Assembly (NCBI GenBank): GCA_947586855.1
Contig: CANPXV010000007.1
Location: forward strand, 1-64,000
Length of the DNA: 64,000 nucleotides
Source of the DNA: an uncultured Clostridia bacterium
GTDB lineage: Bacteria > Bacillota > Clostridia > Christensenellales > CAG-314
Direction of reading: 5' to 3'
Part shown: piece by piece, positions 33,823 to 42,585 of the stretch
Layout of the letters: every line of letters starts with the position of its first letter
Position numbering within the stretch: the first letter of the stretch is position 1
Translations under genes and position numbers: made by a program
Notes under the pieces: generated by a model
What the model saw: only the letters and a program-made list of their open reading frames with translations
The model's database searches: none
What the model was told of the DNA's origin: nothing

Positions 33823-35181
33823 ATGGCTCAGTATGAACAAAATTCCATATTCGAAAGTGAAAAAGTCGCCAACATCCCCCTTGCGGAGCGCATGCGCCCG
33901 CGGGTTTTGAGCGAATTTATCGGGCAGACGCACATCATCTACGACGGCTCGCTTTTGTGCCGTGCCATCAAGGCGGACAAGCTTGGCAGCTGCATATTTT
34001 GGGGTGCGCCGGGCACGGGCAAGACGTCCCTTGCCAACATAATTGCCAACACAACGGGCAGTCATTTCGAAAAGCTCAACGCAGTATCCAGCGGCGTATC
34101 GGATGCCAAAAAAATCATAGACGAGGCCATGCGCCGCTTCAACGCCTATGGTCAAAAAACCTACCTGTTGCTGGACGAGTGCCACCGTTGGAGCAAGGCG
34201 CAAAGCGACTGCATGTTGCCCGCCATCGAAAAGGGCTACATCACGTTTATCGGCTCCACTACGGAAAATCCCTACGTTTCCATGACCCGTGCGATAGTGT
34301 CTCGTTGCAGGGTATTTGAGTTTTTGCCCCTCACCAAGCAGGATATTTTGCAAGGTTTGCAGCAAGCGCTCCGTCGCGACACGGTGCTTTCTCGCCGCAA
34401 GATAGTGCTGGACGAGGACGCAGCGGACTACATCTGCGAGACGGCCGCAGGCGATCTGCGCAACGCCTACAACGCATTGGAGCTGGCCGTGCTGACCACC
34501 GATGTCGAGCAGGACGGCAGCACACACGTCACCAAGCTGGTGGCGTCGCAATCCATGCAGCGCAAGGCACTTTCGGTGGATACGGGCATGTACTACGACA
34601 TGATCAGCGCCTTTATCAAAAGCATGCGGGGCAGCGATCCCAACGCCGCCATGTTCTGGTTCGAGCGGTTGTTGGAGGCGGGCACCGACCCATTGTTGCT
34701 TGCCCGCCGCATAGTGATACACGCCGCCGAGGACGTGGGCTTGGCCGACCCTCAGGCGTTGGTGGTGGCCACAAGTGCCCTCACGGCCTTCCGGAATATC
34801 GGCCTGCCGGAGGGGCGTATCCCCCTCACCGAGGCGATATTGTATATCTGCAACTGTCCCAAGTCAAACAGTGTTGTCAACACGCTGTACGCCGCCGAGG
34901 AAAGCGCCAAGCAGCACCCAACGGCGCAGGTGCCAAGGTATCTGATGGACGAAAATCACCCCCGCAGCACCGAGGAGCCCGATGCCCCCGCCTACAAGTA
35001 CCCTCACAACTACGGCGGATGGGTGCAGCAGCAGTATCTGCCCGACGAGGTAAAGGACGACGTGTATTTTGTGCCCAGCGGCAACGGACAGGACGTCGGT
35101 TGCAGGCAAACCAAGCAAAACAAGCAATATTCCAAACAGCAAGTACCCAACAAGTGGTTTGAGGACGACAAGCATGATTAG
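33823..35181 (+). CDS. rarA: Replication-associated recombination ATPase RarA/MgsA
   Basis: 452 residues. AAA+ motifs: IFWGAPGTGKTS (Walker A) and YLLLDECHRW (Walker B, DECH in place of the usual DEIH), then sensor GSTTENPYVSM, which is specific to this family. A C-terminal tetramerisation region carries AEDVGLADPQAL and YKYPHNYGGWV. RarA acts at stalled replication forks. The start is placed at 33823 because the promoter ends 6 nt before it; the longer frame from 33799 would begin inside the promoter. There is no ribosome site, in keeping with a leaderless mRNA. Overlaps the next gene by 8 bp. Confidence 0.93.
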   Translation: MAQYEQNSIFESEKVANIPLAERMRPRVLSEFIGQTHIIYDGSLLCRAIKADKLGSCIFWGAPGTGKTSLANIIANTTGSHFEKLNAVSSGVSDAKKIIDEAMRRFNAYGQKTYLLLDECHRWSKAQSDCMLPAIEKGYITFIGSTTENPYVSMTRAIVSRCRVFEFLPLTKQDILQGLQQALRRDTVLSRRKIVLDEDAADYICETAAGDLRNAYNALELAVLTTDVEQDGSTHVTKLVASQSMQRKALSVDTGMYYDMISAFIKSMRGSDPNAAMFWFERLLEAGTDPLLLARRIVIHAAEDVGLADPQALVVATSALTAFRNIGLPEGRIPLTEAILYICNCPKSNSVVNTLYAAEESAKQHPTAQVPRYLMDENHPRSTEEPDAPAYKYPHNYGGWVQQQYLPDEVKDDVYFVPSGNGQDVGCRQTKQNKQYSKQQVPNKWFEDDKHD

Positions 35182-35905
35182 ACTACACAACGTATCCAAA
35201 ACCTACGCCAAGGCAGATGTCAAGGCGGTGGACGATCTTTCTCTGGAAATCAACGACGGCGAAATTTTCGGCTTTTTGGGGCCAAACGGCGCCGGTAAAT
35301 CCACCACGATAAAGATTATCACGGGCATATTGACCGCCGACAGCGGCACGGTGGAGCTAAACGGCTGCAACATCGCCGACGACCCCATCGCCGCCAAAAT
35401 GCAGATAGGCTACGTGCCGGACAATCACGACACCTACGACGCCCTCAAAGGCATCGAGTACCTCAAATTTATCGGCACAATGTATGGCGTGGGCGGCGAC
35501 AAGCTCAAACAGCGCATAGACGAATACGCACAGATGTTCGAGCTGACGGACGTGCTTTCCAATGCGATAGGCTCCTATTCGCACGGGATGAAGCAAAAAT
35601 TGTCGGTGATAGCGGCGCTTGTGCACGATCCCAAGGTGTGGGTGCTGGACGAGCCGCTGACAGGTCTGGATCCGCAATCGGCGTACAGGCTCAAACAGCT
35701 TATGCGCCAACAGGCGGATAGGGGCAACACGGTGTTTTTCAGCTCTCACGTCATCGACGTGGTAGAGAAGGTCTGCGACCGCATAGCCATCATCAACAAA
35801 GGCAAGCTGGTGGCGGTGGACACGTTGGATAACATCCGCAACGACCCCAATGTGTCGTTGGAGAGTCTGTTTCTCACCGTTACGGCGGACGGAGAGTCCA
35901 AATGA
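35174..35905 (+). CDS. ABC transporter ATP-binding protein
   Basis: 243 residues. Walker A GPNGAGKST, Q-loop replaced by GYVPDNHDTYD, signature SYSHGMKQKLS, Walker B VWVLDEPLTGLD, H-loop SSHV. This is the layout of ABC-2 type exporters of the drug or gliding-motility class. The ATG overlaps the end of rarA by 8 bp, and its stop overlaps the permease start by 4 bp. With the permease it forms an ATP-driven exporter of unknown cargo. Confidence 0.93.
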   Translation: MIRLHNVSKTYAKADVKAVDDLSLEINDGEIFGFLGPNGAGKSTTIKIITGILTADSGTVELNGCNIADDPIAAKMQIGYVPDNHDTYDALKGIEYLKFIGTMYGVGGDKLKQRIDEYAQMFELTDVLSNAIGSYSHGMKQKLSVIAALVHDPKVWVLDEPLTGLDPQSAYRLKQLMRQQADRGNTVFFSSHVIDVVEKVCDRIAIINKGKLVAVDTLDNIRNDPNVSLESLFLTVTADGESK

Positions 35906-37608
35906 GGCGTTACTTTGCGCTGGTGCGGCTGATGCTCTTGCAGCAGTACAAGGCCCGCACCGTGATAAAAACAAAAAAGAAAGGCCGCCGAGCGGGCACC
36001 GTGCTGATAGCGTTGCTCCTTTTGGTGGGCTTTGGGCCGATGTTGGCGTCCTTTGCCCTTTTATCCTACACAATGGGCACCATTTTGCAGGGCGACGTGC
36101 ATTTTGCCGCACTGCTGATGCTCATCTGTCAGTGTCTGGTGCTGGTGTTTGGCCTGCACGACATCATGGCCAATGTGTTTTTGGCCTCGGACGGCGACAA
36201 ATTGCTCTATCTGCCCGTGCGTTCGCCCGTCATTTTTCTGGCTCGGTTGACGGTGGTGTACCTCAACGAGCTGATAACGACGTGTATTTCCTCGCTGGTG
36301 CTGCTGTTGCCCTATATCATCGGTTCGGGCGCAGGCGCAGGGGCCTATCTGATGTTGCCGATAGCCATCTTGCTGCTGCCTTTGCTGCCCATGCTGACGT
36401 GCGCCATCATCTGCCTGCCCGTCAGTGCGCTCATCAACCTTTTGGGCAAAAACAACGTGCTCAAAACGGTGTTGCGCACCATCTTGCAGATCGTGATAAT
36501 AGCCTTGGTGGTGCTGGTTGCAGGGTTTACCGGTTACGGCAGTGTGGATCTGGACGAAATTTTGCAGGATCCCACTTCGTCGCAGGCTTTTGAGGGCTTC
36601 ATCGATCAACTGCGGCACACCGTATCCTATTTTCACAGCGACTACATGCTGTCCAAGGGCATGTTTGCCGACGGCGCAGGGCAGTGGTTGGGCGGTTTTG
36701 GAGCGTCATTTGGCGAAAACGCACTGCTTCTGTCGCTGACGGTGCTGGTTTCCTTGCCATTTTATCATCGCATGCTCACAGGCACAGCGGATAGCGGACG
36801 TACCCGTCGCAAACACCGCACCGAGCAATATTCCGTCAAGCCCGTCGGCGTGGTCAGGCAATTTATGGTCACGGAGGTCAAGCGCCTCATGCGAGACGCT
36901 CAAAAGGGCTTTCAGAGCCTTGCCGGCATGATAATGATGCCCTTTATCGTGGTGCTGTTTGCCGTGATGCTCGGCGTTTTGCAGCCGGGGGGCGTCTCCA
37001 TTCTGGACGAATTTGCCGCTGCGCCCCTCTACAACGTGCTTGCCCCTGTGGTAATTGTGGTATATTTGTCCATCTTGGGCATATCCAGCAACTATCTGGG
37101 CATCTATCCCATTTCGAGGGAGAACAAAACGCTGCCCTTGCTGAAAAGTTTGCCCGTACCCTTTTCCAAGATACTGCTTGCTAAGGTGCTGCTGGCCACC
37201 TCGTCCATGCTGATTGCCGACTTTGTCACGGTTGCGCTGACGGTGGCGCTTTTGCGGGTCAAGTGGTATTGGGGGCTGGCTATGCTGGCGACGATGGTGT
37301 TTTCGGGCTTTGGCAGCATGTGCCTCACCACCCTGCGAGACCTGCGTTCGCCCTTGCTCGGCTCCGACGGCCTCACCCGACAAAACACCCGTGCAAGCCT
37401 GTCCCTGATGTTGATAAGTCTGTGCGTGGGCATGGCGCTGGCGCTGTTGGCCGCCCCCTTCATCGTGCTGTACGCCCTTGTAGGCGGCTGGTATTGGACG
37501 CTGCTGATGTGGCTGGTGGAAATTGCCGCAACCTGCGCCTTTGCCGTCCTCGGCTACAAATTTATGAAGGACCGTGCCGCCTTCTATTTTCAGCGTATCG
37601 AGGCGTAA
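35902..37608 (+). CDS. ABC exporter membrane subunit
   Basis: 568 residues with about twelve hydrophobic segments in two halves, separated by a soluble stretch (about residues 210-250, and a basic loop near 295-310). Motifs such as LGIYPISRENKTLPLLKSLP and ASDGDKLLYLPVRSPVIFLA match the large permeases that pair with single ATPases in Clostridia. It starts at an ATGA overlap with the ATPase gene. Cargo unknown. Followed after 108 bp by tyrS. Confidence 0.85.
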   Translation: MRRYFALVRLMLLQQYKARTVIKTKKKGRRAGTVLIALLLLVGFGPMLASFALLSYTMGTILQGDVHFAALLMLICQCLVLVFGLHDIMANVFLASDGDKLLYLPVRSPVIFLARLTVVYLNELITTCISSLVLLLPYIIGSGAGAGAYLMLPIAILLLPLLPMLTCAIICLPVSALINLLGKNNVLKTVLRTILQIVIIALVVLVAGFTGYGSVDLDEILQDPTSSQAFEGFIDQLRHTVSYFHSDYMLSKGMFADGAGQWLGGFGASFGENALLLSLTVLVSLPFYHRMLTGTADSGRTRRKHRTEQYSVKPVGVVRQFMVTEVKRLMRDAQKGFQSLAGMIMMPFIVVLFAVMLGVLQPGGVSILDEFAAAPLYNVLAPVVIVVYLSILGISSNYLGIYPISRENKTLPLLKSLPVPFSKILLAKVLLATSSMLIADFVTVALTVALLRVKWYWGLAMLATMVFSGFGSMCLTTLRDLRSPLLGSDGLTRQNTRASLSLMLISLCVGMALALLAAPFIVLYALVGGWYWTLLMWLVEIAATCAFAVLGYKFMKDRAAFYFQRIEA

Positions 37609-37716
37609 CGGAGCGAATCGCCCTTGTCGCCTTTCGGCACATCAACTTGCAGCACAAACCGCCCTTTGCAGCGGTGCAAAACTACAAAAAAATAACACAT
37701 TTTGGGAGATAACCAC

Positions 37717-38919
37717 ATGAAAAACGTACTTGACGTACTCAAAGAGCGAGGCTATATCAAGCAAACGGTATTCGAAGACGAGCTGTACGAGCTTATGGGC
37801 AGTCAGCACATCACCTTCTACACGGGCTACGACCCCACGGCGGACAGCCTCACGGCGGGGCACTATGTCACGCTGATGGCCATGGCGCACTTGCAGCGGG
37901 CGGGGCACACCCCCATCATTCTGATAGGCGGCGGCACGGCAATGGTGGGCGACCCCACAGGCCGCACGGATATGCGCTCCATGCTCAGCAAGGAGACCAT
38001 CACCCACAATGTGGAGTGTTTCCGCAAGCAGATGTCCCGCTTTATCGACGTGGACAAGGCCATCTTCGTCAACAACGCCGATTGGCTGTGGAACCTCAAC
38101 TATATCGACTTTTTGCGGGAGATAGGCACTTGTTTTTCCGTCAATCAGATGCTGACAGCGGAGTGCTTCAAGCAGCGTTTGGAGCGTGGCCTCAGCTTTT
38201 TGGAGTTCAACTACATGCTGATGCAGGGCTACGACTTTTTGGTGCTCAACCGCAAGTACAATTGCGTATTGCAGACGGGCGGCGACGACCAATGGAGCAA
38301 TATGCTGGCCGGCGCCGACCTCATCCGCCGCAAGGAGGGCAAAAAGGCCTATGCGCTCACCTATACGCTGCTCACAACCTCCGACGGCAAAAAGATGGGC
38401 AAAACGGCCAAAGGCGCAGTGTGGCTGGACGCTGACAAAACTTCGCCCTTCGATTTCTTTCAATATTGGCGCAATGTAGAGGACGACCGTGTGGAAACCT
38501 GCCTCAAATTGCTCACTTTTGTGGATCTTGACGAGATCAGGCAGCTTACCGCCCACCGAGACGAGCGCATGAACGCCGCCAAGGAGCGCCTCGCCTACGA
38601 GGTGACGGCGATAGTGCACGGCAAGGACGTGGCCGACGAGGTTCTCCGTCAGGTAAGGGCGTCTTTTGCCGCCGATGTGCAAAACATGCCCACCGTTAGC
38701 ATTTCCTCCCCCGGCAACATCATCGATATTCTGGTCAAATGCGGCCAATGCAAGTCCAACGGCGAGGCCCGCAGATTGGTGGAGGGCGGCGGCGTGTCCG
38801 TCAACGATCAAAAAATCTCCTCGCCCAGCTGGACATTGCCGCAGGACGTGGCCGACAAGGGCGAATTTGTGTTGCACAGGGGCAAAAAGGTGCACCTGCG
38901 CATAGTTATCTCACAATGA
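37717..38919 (+). CDS. tyrS: Tyrosyl-tRNA synthetase
   Basis: 400 residues. Class I motifs: TGYDPTADSLTAGH (the HIGH equivalent is TAGH), LQTGGDDQWSNM (tyrosine site) and DGKKMGKT (KMSKS equivalent). A C-terminal S4 RNA-binding domain (RRLVEGGGVSVNDQKI) completes it. It charges tRNA-Tyr. The start at 37717 is supported by GGGAG; the upstream TTG is ignored. Many Firmicutes tyrS genes have a T-box leader, but the 108-bp gap here shows none. Overlaps yigZ by 4 bp. Confidence 0.96.
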   Translation: MKNVLDVLKERGYIKQTVFEDELYELMGSQHITFYTGYDPTADSLTAGHYVTLMAMAHLQRAGHTPIILIGGGTAMVGDPTGRTDMRSMLSKETITHNVECFRKQMSRFIDVDKAIFVNNADWLWNLNYIDFLREIGTCFSVNQMLTAECFKQRLERGLSFLEFNYMLMQGYDFLVLNRKYNCVLQTGGDDQWSNMLAGADLIRRKEGKKAYALTYTLLTTSDGKKMGKTAKGAVWLDADKTSPFDFFQYWRNVEDDRVETCLKLLTFVDLDEIRQLTAHRDERMNAAKERLAYEVTAIVHGKDVADEVLRQVRASFAADVQNMPTVSISSPGNIIDILVKCGQCKSNGEARRLVEGGGVSVNDQKISSPSWTLPQDVADKGEFVLHRGKKVHLRIVISQ

Positions 38920-39539
38920 AAGAATACACAACCATTGCCGCTCCTGTCACAGCAGAAACGGTGATAGAAAAATCCCGCTTTATCGCTGCGGCCGCACCCG
39001 TCGATACTCCCGAGCAGGCCATGGCCTTTGTCGAGTCCCGTCGCAAGCAGTTCTACGACGCCACCCACAATTGCTACGCCTTTGCCGTGGGCGACAAGGC
39101 CAAGTTCAGCGACGACGGCGAGCCGCAAGGCACGGCAGGGCTGCCCATTTTCGAGTGTATCCGCCAAAGCGGTCTGGATCACATCTGCGTGGTGGTCACT
39201 CGCTACTTCGGCGGCGTCAAGCTGGGCGCAGGAGGGCTGGTGCGTGCCTATAGCGGCTGCACGGCCGATTGTCTGCGCACGGCCGATCGCCTGTCAATGA
39301 CCGATTGCATTGTGGCGGAGGTGGTGGCGGACTACTCCTTCCTCAAACCTCTGCGCAAGGCATTGCTGCCCGTTGCCACCGAGCAAAACGTTTTCTACGA
39401 GGAAAAAGTGCGTCTACTATTCTTGTTTCCTGCGGTTTCGTATAATACTATTTCAGACATAGTATTGCAAAACACCCTCGGAAAGGGCATTTTGACGCAA
39501 AAAGAACGCCTTTTGGCCCATTTCGAAAAGCAACGCTGA
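38916..39539 (+). CDS. yigZ: YigZ/IMPACT-family protein
   Basis: 207 residues. The IMPACT N-terminal domain is clear: KSRFIAAAAPV, THNCYAF, SDDGEPQGTAGLP and VVTRYFGGVKLGAGGLVRAY. A C-terminal DUF1949-like part follows. The family is linked to translation stress and GCN2-type inhibition in eukaryotes; the bacterial role is unclear. The ATG overlaps the tyrS stop. Codons for the last ~35 residues include a segment (39432-39462) that closely matches the 3' half of the palindromic repeat at 22322-22374, so the C-terminus may have been altered by that repeat. Confidence 0.9.
   Translation: MKEYTTIAAPVTAETVIEKSRFIAAAAPVDTPEQAMAFVESRRKQFYDATHNCYAFAVGDKAKFSDDGEPQGTAGLPIFECIRQSGLDHICVVVTRYFGGVKLGAGGLVRAYSGCTADCLRTADRLSMTDCIVAEVVADYSFLKPLRKALLPVATEQNVFYEEKVRLLFLFPAVSYNTISDIVLQNTLGKGILTQKERLLAHFEKQR
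39432..39465 (+). repeat. Half-copy of the palindromic repeat inside yigZ
   Basis: GTATAATACTATTTCAGACA here against GTAGAATACTATTTCAGACA at 22352. Also forms its own hairpin ATACTAT-N7-ATAGTAT (39445-39465). Confidence 0.5.
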
Positions 39540-39692
39540 GGCGGCCACTTCTTGTGCGGCAAAGGGCTTCGGAGCCTGTTTTCAACAAATTTTCTGTAAA
39601 TTTTTCGCTTATATTTTGCTTGCACGTCCCGTTCGGTCGGCGTGGAGCAAGTGCCTTTGCGCTCCCGTTCGGGCGTGGGGCAAGGAAAGGAT

Positions 39693-40325
39693 ATGTCAAA
39701 AATAACACTCAAAGGCGCCAATCTGCTTGCGCCGCTGCCCGTGGTCATGGTGTCTCTCGGCGACGGGCAAATGGACAACATCATCACGGTGGCCTGGACG
39801 GGGATAGTCTGTTCCAACCCGCCCCGAGTCTACATATCCGTGCGGCAGGACCGTCACAGTCACGGCATGTTGCGCAAGGGCGGCGATTTTGTCATCAATT
39901 TTACCACGGCCGACTTGCTTGCCGCCTGCGATTGGTGCGGTGTGCGCAGCGGACGGGATTTCGACAAATTTTCCGAGATGGGCCTCACCAAGGCGCCCGC
40001 CTCCAAGGTTTCTTCGCCCCTGATTGCCGAGAGCCCCGTCAACATCGAGTGCCGTGTGTTCGACGTGTTGCCGCTTGGCTCGCACGATATGTTTTTGGCG
40101 GACGTGTTGGCGGTGGACGTGGACGAGTCGCTTGTGGACGACAAGGGCGCAATCGACTATTCCAAGGCGCATTTGGTCAGCTATCAGCACGGAGAGTACT
40201 ACGCCACAGGCAAGCATCTGGGGCGATTTGGATTTTCCGCACAGCGCCGCTACATTCACAAATACGGCAAGGGCGTGCACGCCATGAGCGACAGTCCGCT
40301 TACCAAGCGCCGCCCTCGCAGCTAA
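39693..40325 (+). CDS. Flavin reductase-like (FMN-binding split-barrel) protein
   Basis: 210 residues. The N-terminal pattern of the flavin reductase-like family is present: PVVMVSLGDGQMDNIITVAW, NPPRVYISVRQDRHSH and GDFVINFTTADLLAACDWCG. The C-terminus (HLVSYQHGEYYATGKHLGRF) fits the DIM6/NTAB branch found in anaerobes. It is likely an FMN-dependent reductase with unknown partner. AAGGAAAGG lies just before the ATG at 39693. The 153-bp gap after yigZ has no clear promoter. Confidence 0.87.
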   Translation: MSKITLKGANLLAPLPVVMVSLGDGQMDNIITVAWTGIVCSNPPRVYISVRQDRHSHGMLRKGGDFVINFTTADLLAACDWCGVRSGRDFDKFSEMGLTKAPASKVSSPLIAESPVNIECRVFDVLPLGSHDMFLADVLAVDVDESLVDDKGAIDYSKAHLVSYQHGEYYATGKHLGRFGFSAQRRYIHKYGKGVHAMSDSPLTKRRPRS

Positions 40326-40353
40326 CAGAGCAACATTTTTGGGGAGCAACAAG

Positions 40354-42570
40354 GTGAATCTTCAACATCTCAACGACGCACAATTGCAGGCAGTCACTGC
40401 GCCTATGGGGCCGATATTGGTATTGGCGGGGGCAGGCAGCGGCAAGACACGTGTGCTTACCAACCGAATATTGTATCTTGTGCAGGATTGCGGCGTGCAC
40501 CCCTCCGAAATACTTGCCATCACCTTCACCAACAAGGCCGCCAACGAGATGAAGCGCCGCCTGTACGAGTTCGACTGCGACGCCCAATTTATGCACGTCT
40601 CCACGATACACTCTTTTTGTGCCTCGGTGTTGCGCAGCGAGTACAAGGCGTTGCAATTTGGCAGCAATTTTTCCATCTACGACGAGTCGGAGAAGCGCAC
40701 CGTGCTCAAACAAGTGGCCAAGTCGGTGTTCAGCGATGTGCCGGCGCAGATGCTGGACAGCTTTGCCGACAGCATTTCCGACATCAAAAACAACGCCCCG
40801 GAGCTGTTGGACGGGGACATTGCGCAACTTGCCTGCTCGGACGAATATCTGATGGAGCAAATGGACAGGCTTTCACAGGCGGCGTCCTGCTCCGACAATG
40901 CCGAGATCATCGACGTCATCAACGGCTACCGCACCAGAATGTTGCAAAACAACGCCATGGATTTTGACGACCTGCTGTACTACGTGCACAAACTTTTCGG
41001 CAACGAGCAGATCCTGCAAAAATATCGCCAACGTTTCCGCTACATTTTGATAGACGAGTTTCAGGACACCAACAAGGTGCAGTACGACATCTTCAAGATG
41101 CTTGCCGGACAGGACGGCAACATATTTGTGGTGGGGGACGACGACCAATCCATCTACGGTTGGAGGGGAGCCGACGCCTACAATCTCAAAAAGTTCGAAA
41201 GGGATTTTTCCAACTGCCACATCTACAAGTTAGAGCAAAACTACCGCTCCACCAAGCGCATTTTGGAGGCGGCCAACGCCCTCATCGCCCCCAACGACAA
41301 CAGATTTGACAAGGTGCTGTGGACGGACAACCCCGAAGGCGTCAAGGTGCAGCTGTACACCGCCTATAACGAGCTGGACGAGGCCTACTACGTGGTGGAG
41401 CAGCTCAAAAACCTGCGCTACATGCAGCCCAACGGCCGTTTCAGGGATTTTGCCATATTGATGCGCGTCAACGCCCTTTCTCGCAGTTTCGAGCAGCAAT
41501 TGCAGCAAAACGGCATACCTTTCAAGGTTTTTGGCGGATTCAAGTTCTTCGAGCGGCGAGAGGTCAAGGACGCCCTTGCCTACATGAAGTTGGTGCACAA
41601 TCCCTACGACGCCGAGGCCTTTGTGCGTGCGCTGAACGTGCCTCGCAGGCGGGGCATAGGCGACAGCACTGTTGCCAAGCTGAGGGATCTATCGGTGGAG
41701 TACGGCATACCCATGACGGACGTCATCTCCGACGAGCGCAATCTGGAAGGTTTCAACTCTGCCATGCGCACCAAGCTGACCGATTTCCACAAGCTCACGG
41801 CCAAGCTGGGAGAGCTTTCCGTCACGCAAAATGTCAGCGTTTTTGTGCATACTATGTTGGAGATGTTGGATTTCCGCAAGGCGCTCATCGAGGCGGACGA
41901 GGAGGATCGTGCACTCAACATCGACGAGCTGGAAGAGTCCGTTGCGGAGTTTCTCCAAGCCGACCCGCAGGGCACCTTGGCCGACTATCTGCAAACGGTG
42001 GGGCTGGCGCAGGACGCCGACGAGATGAACGACGCCGACTACGTCACCCTTGCCACCATACACGCCGTCAAAGGGCTGGAATTTCGCACCGTGTTTGTGG
42101 TGGGCATGGAGGAGGGGTTGTTTCCCATTTCCCGTGCCACCTACGAGGCGGAGGGCATGCAGGAGGAGCGCCGTCTGATATACGTTGCCGCCACCCGTGC
42201 CGAGGAACGGCTGTATTTTACCCGAGCCCAAACTCGTTTTATGTGGGGTCAGCGCAAAAAAAACCTTGCCAGCCGCTACTTCAACGAGGTGCAAAAGCTG
42301 TATGTGCCCAAGCGCCCGCCGCTAAACGAGGCGCAGCTGCACGACGACAGGCTGTTGGACAGGCTAAACAATGCCGAGTATCGCCGCCCGATGCCCTCTG
42401 CGCCCACCGCCAACGAGACGGATTTCCGTGCCGGGCAAAAGGTGGAGCACAGCTCCTTCGGCAAGGGCATGATACTGCGTATCAACGGGCCGATTGCCGA
42501 CGTCGTGTTCGAGGGCGTGGGAAAAAAGACCCTCAACGTCAAGTTTGCGCCCCTCAAAGTCATCAAATAA
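40354..42570 (+). CDS. pcrA: UvrD/PcrA-type superfamily 1 DNA helicase
   Basis: 738 residues. Helicase motifs in order: LVLAGAGSGKTRVLT (Walker A), AITFTNKAANEMK, LIDEFQDTN (motif II), VGDDDQSIYGWRGAD (III), LEQNYRST (IV), TIHAVKGLEFRTVFV and VAATRAEERLY (VI). The C-terminal tail ends in a small FRAGQKVEHSSFGKG domain typical of Gram-positive PcrA. It unwinds DNA 3'-5' in repair and plasmid replication. The start is a GTG at 40354, 7 nt after GGGGAG. ligA follows 15 bp on, the common pcrA-ligA pairing. Confidence 0.95.
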   Translation: MNLQHLNDAQLQAVTAPMGPILVLAGAGSGKTRVLTNRILYLVQDCGVHPSEILAITFTNKAANEMKRRLYEFDCDAQFMHVSTIHSFCASVLRSEYKALQFGSNFSIYDESEKRTVLKQVAKSVFSDVPAQMLDSFADSISDIKNNAPELLDGDIAQLACSDEYLMEQMDRLSQAASCSDNAEIIDVINGYRTRMLQNNAMDFDDLLYYVHKLFGNEQILQKYRQRFRYILIDEFQDTNKVQYDIFKMLAGQDGNIFVVGDDDQSIYGWRGADAYNLKKFERDFSNCHIYKLEQNYRSTKRILEAANALIAPNDNRFDKVLWTDNPEGVKVQLYTAYNELDEAYYVVEQLKNLRYMQPNGRFRDFAILMRVNALSRSFEQQLQQNGIPFKVFGGFKFFERREVKDALAYMKLVHNPYDAEAFVRALNVPRRRGIGDSTVAKLRDLSVEYGIPMTDVISDERNLEGFNSAMRTKLTDFHKLTAKLGELSVTQNVSVFVHTMLEMLDFRKALIEADEEDRALNIDELEESVAEFLQADPQGTLADYLQTVGLAQDADEMNDADYVTLATIHAVKGLEFRTVFVVGMEEGLFPISRATYEAEGMQEERRLIYVAATRAEERLYFTRAQTRFMWGQRKKNLASRYFNEVQKLYVPKRPPLNEAQLHDDRLLDRLNNAEYRRPMPSAPTANETDFRAGQKVEHSSFGKGMILRINGPIADVVFEGVGKKTLNVKFAPLKVIK

Positions 42571-42585
42571 CGGAGAAAAACTACC

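Noticed and set aside
37609-37716. T-box leader before tyrS
   Set aside because: The gap lacks a T-box sequence and any terminator/antiterminator pair.
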